Shown in pieces: positions 23,746-30,592 of a DNA stretch of 43,124 bases. The notes under the pieces were generated by a model, which saw only the letters and a program-made list of their open reading frames with translations, had not been told where the DNA came from and did no database searches. A program made the translations under genes and the position numbers. Origin of the DNA: Dehalococcoidia bacterium. Its GTDB lineage: Bacteria > Chloroflexota > Dehalococcoidia > Lucifugimonadales > UBA3495. The DNA lies in NCBI GenBank assembly GCA_022451925.1, contig JAKUNL010000026.1, positions 1 through 43,124 on the forward strand, in the 5' to 3' direction. The number at the start of each line of letters is the position of its first letter. The first letter of the stretch is position 1.

Positions 23746-24783
23746 CTACAGCCGGGTCTGCCATTGGTTTTGCAGATATTGTTTGGCCGTTTGCACGAAG
23801 AAACCGTCAAGCAAGCCAACCTCGCGGGAACTGATGGAGCCGAATCGTGCGTCGGCGTTGTTGTTTGCTTCCCGCATAGTCTCGTGGTATCTAGCCCACC
23901 AGTCCTGGCCTGTGCCCCATGCGTCAGCCACTAGGCCTTCAAGTATTCTTGCGACATGTATCCGTTGCACGGGCAGCGAGTCTTTTGGTGATCTATGCAA
24001 CAATGCCACATCAAAGTGTGGCCCCGGAGCGTCAATTATCTTGTCAGGATAGACCGTGACTTGGTAGCTGTCTTTCCCTGTGTATTCCGACTTTCCGACC
24101 TCTATGCCGCTGGCGGCCCGGAGGAATTGCAACGTTGAGTAGGCGTTTCTGAGTTGCAGCGGATAGGTAGTCTCAGGGTCTCGGGACATACCCCTTTGGG
24201 GTAGTACCAAGTGGAGCACGACGCTGAAGTTATACGATGTGCCACGGGCTTCAGCTAAGGCAGCTAGCAACACAGGCAGGGCGCCGACGGTACCGCCTCC
24301 CAAAAAAGCAATAACATGAACCCTAAGGTAGGTTACGCCTTCATAGTAGGGGCAGACCTGCTCTATGGTGGCGTCAATATGGCCTCTCAAGTTTCCGTAG
24401 TTGAACCTACCCGCAACTCCGGCGTTTGCCAATGTTCCTAGAGCACCCTCGCGGGATAGGCTGAGGTTTTTTAACTCTGGTACGCACTCTGTGATCCATG
24501 GGCGCATGTCACGCAGGTTAGAGAAGTGTGGGAGTGTTAGAGGTATGAAGCGAGACGATCTGGAGATCTCACCTCTGGTCGCTTCTCGGGTATCCATATA
24601 CAGGAAACCAAGACTTTTTCGGTCAGAGAAAGTCCATCCGGATGATACGTCGTCCAGCCGTCTTGCTATCTGGCAACTGGTTGAGCCCAATCCGATGACC
24701 AGAGACGGTGATGCTATACGGTTTGCATTAGCGTTAGATATCGTCCGAGGTGCCTCAGCATCATTGAAAGATTGTGAAACCAT
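23746..24783 (-). CDS. Tubulin/FtsZ-fold protein (Tubulin-like family)
   Basis: A 345-residue protein with a tubulin-like nucleotide-binding layout. It has an N-terminal strand-loop PSLVIGLGSTSCQIARRL (about residues 27-43, like FtsZ T1), a strand with LGFLYMDTRE (T2/T3 position), a GTLANAGVAGRFNYGNLRG turn, then VHVIAFLGGGTVGALPVLLA at about 156-175. The last is a degenerate tubulin signature: GGGTVGA where FtsZ and tubulin have GGGTG[ST]G. The C-terminal GTPase-activating region of FtsZ is not obvious. It matches the Pfam-type 'Tubulin-like' bacterial family rather than FtsZ. The ATG at 24783 has AGGAG 5-6 bases upstream (an ATG at 24804 lacks one). It is first in an operon with the 520-residue protein, with a strong promoter upstream. 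GTP use is uncertain. Confidence 0.72.
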   Translation of the reverse strand: MVSQSFNDAEAPRTISNANANRIASPSLVIGLGSTSCQIARRLDDVSSGWTFSDRKSLGFLYMDTREATRGEISRSSRFIPLTLPHFSNLRDMRPWITECVPELKNLSLSREGALGTLANAGVAGRFNYGNLRGHIDATIEQVCPYYEGVTYLRVHVIAFLGGGTVGALPVLLAALAEARGTSYNFSVVLHLVLPQRGMSRDPETTYPLQLRNAYSTLQFLRAASGIEVGKSEYTGKDSYQVTVYPDKIIDAPGPHFDVALLHRSPKDSLPVQRIHVARILEGLVADAWGTGQDWWARYHETMREANNNADARFGSISSREVGLLDGFFVQTAKQYLQNQWQTRL

Positions 24784-24834
24784 CGAGTCTCCTGCTCCCT
24801 GCATGCCCTAATTATCTATTGATTTACGTGCGCA

Positions 24835-24850
24835 GGGTACAGGGGTACCC
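24835..24850. promoter_or_regulatory. Inverted repeat in the leader of the tubulin-like operon
   Basis: GGGTAC-AGGG-GTACCC, a perfect 6-bp inverted repeat about 20-35 bases downstream of the expected transcription start and 52 bases before the start codon. It could be an operator or an RNA hairpin. Confidence 0.45.
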
Positions 24851-24878
24851 ATTAAGACGTGTTTGTACAGTATCATAA

Positions 24879-24906
24879 TTTATATTGTGAGCGGTCTTGA
24901 TGTCAA
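24879..24906 (-). promoter_or_regulatory. Sigma-70-like promoter of the tubulin-like operon
   Basis: On the minus strand TTGACA (24906-24901), a 16-base spacer and TATAAA (24884-24879). This is the best promoter match I see in the window. Start of transcription is expected near 24872, giving a leader of about 90 bases. Confidence 0.6.
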
Positions 24907-25220
24907 ATTCATATAAAATAGAATACGTAATCCGTAATAAAAAGCTAAATATTACCTATGTATTTGATATATTGCATAAATCAAATATAGATTCGTAAAT
25001 CATATTTATTATTGTGACGGTTATTTGTGTTTCATTCTACGCTCATATTGCTATTTTCCAAGGTTCCGTGATGACTTGATTCAGATACATACTTAAGCAG
25101 GGATGAACGGTCGTATAGGTATGAAACATTTACGCTGTTCATCAAATCAGTAAACCTTACATAGCAATCTGGGATTGTGGATACTGTTCTTGTTCGGGGG
25201 TGTCATTTTAGAGGGTTCTG
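24907..25220. other. AT-rich non-coding block upstream of the tubulin-like operon
   Basis: About 314 bases without a gene, very AT-rich near 24907-25020, with an imperfect hairpin-forming stretch TATTTGAT...ATCAAATA (24961-24987) and related ATAAATC/AAATCATATTTATT words after it. Possible protein-binding or centromere-like sequence, but no regular iterons are seen. Confidence 0.4.
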
Positions 25221-25296
25221 CATATTTGTGTATAAACAAAGAAAGGGCACGGTATTCATTCCTACCGCGCCCTTTCTTTGTTTATACACAAATATG
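25221..25296. repeat. Long perfect inverted repeat (28-bp arms)
   Basis: Arms 25221-25248 and 25269-25296 are exact reverse complements over 28 bases. After one mismatch a further 5 pairs (CGGTA/TACCG) continue the stem, leaving an 8-base loop, so about 34 positions can stack. It sits 97 bases after the stop of the VOC gene in its direction of transcription. It may be its terminator, but is far longer than usual. Confidence 0.8.
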
Positions 25297-25392
25297 AACT
25301 CTAACCCAGTGATTCTCCTTTTGCTTTAAACATGGAAATCAATTAACAAGATCGTACCCAACTTATATCCCCTTTTTTGTCGTTAGCACGTC

Positions 25393-25800
25393 CTAGATAT
25401 AGATCATCCACTCCAGCAGGTTATGGTCTGGATCTCGGGCGTACATACTGACCGCTGGCAGTACACCCCGTGCTCTGGCGCCCTTTCGAGGTCCAGGGCC
25501 GCGAATGATATCCACTCCAGCATCGTTCAGCATCTTCTGACACTCTTCAGGCGTCCCGTCCCATACGAAACAGATATCAGCGGAGCCTGGAACGGCTGTG
25601 TCTCCTCTGAGGCTGGCTGTGTAGCCCTCCGGGTGTACGTTGATCTTTGAATCGCCTGCTTGGATCGAGAAAATATTGGCCTCGCCAGCTCTCCATTCAG
25701 CTTCATCATTGATCTCAAAACCCAGCTTTTTATAAAAAGCTATCAGCGCCTCTGCGTTGGCAGTGGGCATTGCCAAGTGGTCTATACCGGCTGTTCCCAT
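25393..25800 (-). CDS. VOC-family (glyoxalase/dioxygenase-fold) protein
   Basis: A 135-residue vicinal-oxygen-chelate protein with two beta-alpha-beta-beta-beta modules. Metal-binding candidates are in place: His in GIDHLAMPTANAEAL, His in KINVHPEGY, His/Asp in MYARDPDHN and the final Glu in LLEWMIYI. It may be a glyoxalase, a fosfomycin-resistance-like protein or an extradiol-type enzyme; the sequence does not decide. The ATG at 25800 has AGGAGG 6 bases upstream, better than an in-frame ATG at 25857. Single gene; the long hairpin at 25221-25296 follows it. Confidence 0.9.
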   Translation of the reverse strand: MGTAGIDHLAMPTANAEALIAFYKKLGFEINDEAEWRAGEANIFSIQAGDSKINVHPEGYTASLRGDTAVPGSADICFVWDGTPEECQKMLNDAGVDIIRGPGPRKGARARGVLPAVSMYARDPDHNLLEWMIYI

Positions 25801-26017
25801 TTTGAGCCTCCTGTTTTTTCGGCTAGATAATAGCCTCAGGCCGATTGTGATTGTCATTAATATTATATTCGACGGTAGCCACTGGCAAGGAACCTTATCA
25901 TGAACTTATGACCAACCAACGCATGGGGCCAGAATACCCATTGATGTGATACTTTATGGGCGCTTGATGGATGTCTGCCAACTTTACGGTAAGTAAAATA
26001 ATTCTATTGGAGAAACT

Positions 26018-27577
26018 ATGTTCGACCTTCTGCTTAGAAACGGGCGAATCGTAGACGGTACCGGCCAAACCTGGTATCGCGCTAGCTTGGGAATTACCAA
26101 AGATATAGTCACCATAATAAAGGGAGAAACATCTCAGGTTGAAGCCGCGAGGGTGATTGATGTGTCGGACTCGGTGATCTGCCCTGGCTTCATTGACATG
26201 CACTCCCACTCTGAACTCAAACTCATGACCGACCCAGAGCATCATGCCAAAGTCCGGCAGGGTGTTACTACTGAAGTAATTGGTATGGATGGTCTATCAT
26301 ACGCTCCAATTTCCCCGGTAAAGTTGGAGCAGCTGCTCACTTTCCTAGCTGCGATTAATGGAATGCCGCCGCCGGAGACCCGATGGAGCAGCGTCAAGGA
26401 GTTCTTAGACATTCTAGATGGACGCTCCTCCTGCAACGTGGCGTTCATGGTGCCTCACGCCGCAATACGTATAGAGGCGATGGGTTGGGAAGACCGAGCA
26501 CCCACACCCCAGGAGTTGGGCCGGATGCAGCAGTTAGCGCGCCAGGGTATGGAGGATGGGGCCTTTGGTTTTTCAACTGGTTTGACCTACCCCCCTGGTG
26601 CCTACAGTGATACCAACGAATTGGTGTCTATCTGCGAGGCAATCTCGGACCTGGGCGGGTTTTATATGTCCCATGCCCGGTACACCAAGGGAGATCAGCT
26701 GCTGGACCCTTTTCGGGAGGCCATCGAGATCGGCCAGCGTGGAGGCGTACCGGCACACATTTCGCACTATCACAGTCCAGTGGAAGGGATGGGAGCCCGC
26801 ATGATTGATCTGGTTGATGAGGGTCGGAACGCTGGCGTGGACGTGACTTTTGACCAATACCCGTACGCTGCAGCCAGCACCATTCTTCACTCACTACTGC
26901 CCTATTGGGTCCATGCTGGAGGTCCGGATGCTCTGGTGGAGCGGATCAAATCCCCCAGAGTTAGGGACGAGATTGGTGACTCGGTTAACCCGATGTGGGG
27001 TTCAACTTTGGATAATTATATTTTTAGCCATATTGGATCTGATAAAAATAAAGAATGGGAAGGACGTTCTCTGACCGATATGGCTGACTTTGAAAACAAG
27101 AGGATGGTCGACAGTATCTGTGATCTTCTAATAGAGGAGAATCTGGAAGTCGGCTTTGTCGCGCGCACTGGAAACCCCGAGAATATCAGGCAGATCGTGC
27201 GACACCCGGCTCATATGGTAGGGTCCGATGGTGTCTTGACTGGAGAGATGCCTAACCCCAGGACTTTTGGTACCTTTCCTTATGTCTTGGGCCAGTTCTC
27301 GCGTGAAGAGGGTCTCTTCCGAATGGAGGAAGCAGTCCGCAAAATGACAGCGCTACCAGCGCAGAGGCTTGGATTCCAAGATCGAGGGATCTTGCGGGAC
27401 GGTATGAAGGCCGACATCGTCGTATTCAATCCAGACACAGTGAAAGCGAATGCCACATTCGAAGAACCGAAGCAATATCCGGAGGGCATCAGCCACGTCA
27501 TAGTTAGCGGAAAGATCGTTATCGACAATGGGAAACACACAGGAGCGCTTCCCGGCAGAGCCCTGAAATCACAGTAA
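26018..27577 (+). CDS. N-acyl-D-amino-acid deacylase (D-aminoacylase)
   Basis: A 519-residue amidohydrolase-superfamily enzyme that removes the acyl group from N-acyl-D-amino acids. Key sites in order: PGFIDMHSHSE (first metal His pair, about 62-66), GFSTGLTYPPGAYS (the family's characteristic loop), YMSHARY (His), PAHISHYHSP (His), and the catalytic Asp in HMVGSDGVLTGEMPNPRTFGTFP, a strong D-aminoacylase signature. The C-terminal beta-sandwich ends with GMKADIVVFNPDTV and HVIVSGKIVIDNGKHTG. The ATG at 26018 has TTGGAG 6 bases upstream. It is followed on the same strand by the acyl-CoA dehydrogenase pair. Complete and probably active. Confidence 0.92.
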   Translation: MFDLLLRNGRIVDGTGQTWYRASLGITKDIVTIIKGETSQVEAARVIDVSDSVICPGFIDMHSHSELKLMTDPEHHAKVRQGVTTEVIGMDGLSYAPISPVKLEQLLTFLAAINGMPPPETRWSSVKEFLDILDGRSSCNVAFMVPHAAIRIEAMGWEDRAPTPQELGRMQQLARQGMEDGAFGFSTGLTYPPGAYSDTNELVSICEAISDLGGFYMSHARYTKGDQLLDPFREAIEIGQRGGVPAHISHYHSPVEGMGARMIDLVDEGRNAGVDVTFDQYPYAAASTILHSLLPYWVHAGGPDALVERIKSPRVRDEIGDSVNPMWGSTLDNYIFSHIGSDKNKEWEGRSLTDMADFENKRMVDSICDLLIEENLEVGFVARTGNPENIRQIVRHPAHMVGSDGVLTGEMPNPRTFGTFPYVLGQFSREEGLFRMEEAVRKMTALPAQRLGFQDRGILRDGMKADIVVFNPDTVKANATFEEPKQYPEGISHVIVSGKIVIDNGKHTGALPGRALKSQ

Positions 27578-27682
27578 GTATGATAGATACCAGCAGATAG
27601 ATTTCCGCATGATAAGAAACCAGACTTGTTGCACCTTGCTGCTTGAGGCATAATTCATAATCGATTCAAGGGAAGATAACTC

Positions 27683-27710
27683 CCTGACCCCTGCCCGCTG
27701 GAAGCTGACA
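27683..27710 (+). repeat. Heptad repeat before the first acyl-CoA dehydrogenase gene
   Basis: CTGACCC, CTGCCCG, CTGGAAG, CTGACAG: four CTG triplets at exact 7-base spacing, ending 18 bases before the ATG at 27729, on the sense strand. Confidence 0.6.
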
Positions 27711-27728
27711 GATAAAAAGGACACAACA

Positions 27729-28961
27729 ATGGATTTCGAACCCCAATACACCCCTGAACAAGAAGAGTTCCGTCAGGAGGTCAAGTCTTGGATGAAGGAG
27801 AACATGCCCCCCGGCATCGTTCACCCAGCTGACCCCATAGACCTGACTGAGGAACAGTACCAATTGCGTCGTGAATTTGGCCGTCGACTGGGGGCTAAGG
27901 GCTGGCTTTGGTCCACTGCATCCCCTGAGTACGGTGGCGGCGGGCTGGACGTTGACCACGCGGTTGTTCTGGAAGAAGAAGCCGAGGCCGCAGGCCTGAC
28001 TATCCCTCCATTCTATGATTCAGGTGGAAGATTAGGCGGAGCGTCGATTGTTGTGTGGGGCTCTGAGGAGCAGAAAAAGTTCTTCCTTCCTCCTATTTTT
28101 ACCGGTGAAGTTCGCACTTGGCAGCTTCTATCTGAGCCTGAGGCTGGTTCTGATCTGGCAAATGTCAAGAGCACCGCGGTTAAAGATGGCGACGATTACA
28201 TCATAAATGGCCAGAAAGTCTATGTTGGCAGCTCTCTTGGTTGCGACTATATGTGGACTTTGACCGTAACCGATACTGAGGCCAAGCGTCACGAAAACCT
28301 GGGTTGGTTCATGATCCCGTCCACGCTTCCTGGCATCACGGTTCAGCCCATGGACCTGTTAATCTCCGGCGGTGAGTCTGGCGCGGGTTCTGGAGTGAAG
28401 AATACTGTGTTCTTCGATAATGTCCGCGTTCCGGCATTTAATCTTATTGGTGGACATAACGAGGGTTGGAAGGTCGCCACTACCCATCTGGAACTAGAGC
28501 ATGGTACCGGAGGCAAGATATCCCGAAACCCGGTTGTTGATCGGTTGTTTGACTACTGCCGAACTACCAATCGTCGAGGTCAACCCATTACGAAAGATGA
28601 AGACGCCCGCGAGAAGTTGATTGACGTCCATATAGAACAAGAGATAGTGCGTCTATTCCAGCTCCGCAACTACTGGATGCGTCATAGCGGCATATCTACA
28701 ACCTATGAGGGCCCGCAAGCATCGTATATGCGTAAGACTTTGGGCCTGAAAATGTCCCGACACATTTTGGACATTCTTGGCCCCGCTGCGTTGACCTTTG
28801 ACCCGGAACTTGGTGCATCAGAAGGCCATATGGAAGCCCATTCCAGGGCAGGTATCGTCGCCATCCATCCGGGCGGTACTACAGACATCCAAAAGGTCAT
28901 CATGTCACGTCGAATAGGCATTGGCCGAGAGGTGAAAGAAAAAGCTGGCGCTCTAGGTTAA
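27729..28961 (+). CDS. Acyl-CoA dehydrogenase, larger subunit of a probable pair
   Basis: A 410-residue FAD-dependent acyl-CoA dehydrogenase. N-terminal helical domain (QYTPEQEEFRQEVKSWMKEN), beta domain (WQLLSEPEAGSDLANVKSTA, the flavin-contacting stretch) and C-terminal four-helix domain ending in AIHPGGTTDIQKVIMSRRIG. Where medium-chain enzymes have the catalytic Glu (YEGTSEIQ) this has PGGTTDIQ, so the base is not at the classical place. This, and the adjacent smaller homologue, fits the heteromeric alpha2beta2 dehydrogenases described for steroid side-chain degradation. AAAAGGA precedes the ATG at 27729, and a heptad repeat lies before that. The substrate is unknown. Confidence 0.9.
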   Translation: MDFEPQYTPEQEEFRQEVKSWMKENMPPGIVHPADPIDLTEEQYQLRREFGRRLGAKGWLWSTASPEYGGGGLDVDHAVVLEEEAEAAGLTIPPFYDSGGRLGGASIVVWGSEEQKKFFLPPIFTGEVRTWQLLSEPEAGSDLANVKSTAVKDGDDYIINGQKVYVGSSLGCDYMWTLTVTDTEAKRHENLGWFMIPSTLPGITVQPMDLLISGGESGAGSGVKNTVFFDNVRVPAFNLIGGHNEGWKVATTHLELEHGTGGKISRNPVVDRLFDYCRTTNRRGQPITKDEDAREKLIDVHIEQEIVRLFQLRNYWMRHSGISTTYEGPQASYMRKTLGLKMSRHILDILGPAALTFDPELGASEGHMEAHSRAGIVAIHPGGTTDIQKVIMSRRIGIGREVKEKAGALG

Positions 28962-28988
28962 CCGTTATTAATGTAAATTATAAATCTG

Positions 28989-29012
28989 CTGACTTCTGAA
29001 TGTTGTCAGCTT
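28989..29012 (+). repeat. Degenerate heptad repeat before the second acyl-CoA dehydrogenase gene
   Basis: CTGACTT, CTGAATG, TTGTCAG, CTT... at 7-base period, ending about 17 bases before the ATG at 29030. The outer parts also pair as a hairpin (GCTGAC/GTCAGC). Weaker than the other four copies. Confidence 0.4.
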
Positions 29013-29029
29013 AATTCCCGAGGAATAAC

Positions 29030-30151
29030 ATGGATTTGTCCCTAACCCCGGAACAAGAGATGCTGAAGACCGCAGTACGGAGTTTCGTGCATCAGGAATA
29101 TCCCAAAGAGACCCTGTTGCAGATTGCCTCGCCGACTGAAATCTCTCCCGAAGAACCCTGGGAGCAACTGACTAAAACCGGTTGGCTGGGTATCTTAATC
29201 CCGACTGAGTATGGCGGAGAGGGTGGTTCTTTCACTGATGCCGGAGTGCTCTTTGAAGAGTTGGGCCGTGGCCCTGTTCCAGGCCCTCATATCAGTTCTG
29301 CTGTGGTGGCAGCGCTGACTCTATTGGAGGGCGCCACAGAAGAACAGAAGAACGAATGGCTCCCACGCATTGCCTCAGGAGAGGTCCGCATGGTGGCGGC
29401 TATCACTGAAGAAGAGTTCGGTTGGCTCGAGAGCGACGTTCAAGTAACCGCGGAGCAAACTGGGGGCAGATTGACTCTCAACGGGAGTAAGGCTTATGTC
29501 TTTGATGGTGAAACTGCCACTCACCTGATGTGTGCCGTCCGTTCCAAGAATACTAATGACGTTGGTCTAGTTATAGTGCCTGCGGATAGTGTTGGTATCA
29601 CAATCAGGCACCTTCCCGGATTCGCTTGGAACCAATGTGCCATTGATATGGAAGATGTTGCCGCAGATTCGACTAATGTCCTCGGCGAGGAATTGACAGG
29701 TGGTTGGACCGCCTTGGAACGAGCGTCACTCAAGGCCATTCCGGTGATCTCTGCCTACCAAGTGGGTGGGAGCCAGGCTGTTTATGAACTATCTGTTGAC
29801 TACAGCCGAACCCGCCATCAGTTCGGAACTCCCATTGGTCGATTCCAACGAGTGCAGGACCAGATAATCAATCTGCTGAACGCCTTGGACGCTGCTAGAT
29901 GGACTGCTTACGAGGCGCTTTGGAAGCTGGACATAGGCCGTGACGCGGATGACAGTGTTCATCTCGCTAAAACAGTAGCGAGCGAGGGTTATTATGAAGC
30001 CTGCAATTTCGCTCATGAGGTCCACGCGGGAGTGGGTAGTATGACTGAGTACGGTTTAACCCTGCACACCACCGCATCTCGTACCCTCTACAATTATCTA
30101 GGTGACCCTAAGTTGCATCGTCGCCGTTTGGCCGACGCTCTAGGGTTGTAG
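29030..30151 (+). CDS. Acyl-CoA dehydrogenase, smaller partner subunit
   Basis: A 373-residue acyl-CoA dehydrogenase homologue (MDLSLTPEQEMLKTAVRSF; GWLGILIPTEYGGEGG; then the C-terminal helical domain with SRTRHQFGTPIGRFQRVQDQ). It has no GTxEIQ stretch and ends with NYLGDPKLHRRRLADALGL, as in non-catalytic or flavin-poor partner subunits. The FAD-binding loop is also altered (TEEEFGWLESDVQ). It starts 68 bases after its larger neighbour, with GAGGAAT before the ATG. Most likely the two form one heteromeric enzyme; two independent enzymes are the alternative. Confidence 0.88.
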   Translation: MDLSLTPEQEMLKTAVRSFVHQEYPKETLLQIASPTEISPEEPWEQLTKTGWLGILIPTEYGGEGGSFTDAGVLFEELGRGPVPGPHISSAVVAALTLLEGATEEQKNEWLPRIASGEVRMVAAITEEEFGWLESDVQVTAEQTGGRLTLNGSKAYVFDGETATHLMCAVRSKNTNDVGLVIVPADSVGITIRHLPGFAWNQCAIDMEDVAADSTNVLGEELTGGWTALERASLKAIPVISAYQVGGSQAVYELSVDYSRTRHQFGTPIGRFQRVQDQIINLLNALDAARWTAYEALWKLDIGRDADDSVHLAKTVASEGYYEACNFAHEVHAGVGSMTEYGLTLHTTASRTLYNYLGDPKLHRRRLADALGL

Positions 30152-30592
30152 GTTGTAAAGACCTGTTGATAAGGATGTCTATAAGACATAGATGTGGATT
30201 GTAAACCCACCCAATATTCTGAACTTGCAAAGGATATAGAGGCAGACTGGGTTTCTGCCTTAAGCCTCGTTGGAGGGAATCGGTGGGCCATTATTAATCT
30301 TGTTTTAAATAACCAGGGCAGGGTTCTGACCTACCTCTACAAATGCCTAACTGACGACATCGTTTCCGCGGAAGCCGTTATCCATTCTGTCAGTCCAATC
30401 GCCAATCAACGGAATATGTGCGATAGGCCAACTGAATTGTCATGCTTAGTGAGACTAAAGATCTGGCGAAATTCCTTTCGCGACCCATTCAGGTGAACTA
30501 AAACACTCAGTTATACAAAGACTTCTGGTTGGATCTTCCCCTTCGGAAGCCGGCTGGGAATATGTAACGTATAAGGAATTTAACAACCTAGG
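30152..30592. other. Gene-poor region between convergent genes
   Basis: About 440 bases between the dehydrogenase and RecQ stops. It has a small inverted repeat ATGTCT-ATA-AGACAT (30175-30189) after the dehydrogenase stop and a CTTCC/GGAAG stem near 30535 after RecQ. A 100-codon frame (GTG at 30194) spans the middle but has no good ribosome-binding site and unconvincing composition. Confidence 0.4.

Noticed and set aside
25221-25296. Long hairpin as an insertion element
   Set aside because: No target-site duplication, no second copy in the window and no transposase; a terminator-like role is simpler.
24784-25392. Iteron array or replication origin in the AT-rich region
   Set aside because: No regular direct repeats or DnaA-box clusters were seen.
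30194-30496. 100-codon open frame (GTG start) between the dehydrogenase and RecQ genes
   Set aside because: Start poorly placed relative to AAGGATG, unfamiliar composition and a gene-poor convergent gap; kept only as a remark.
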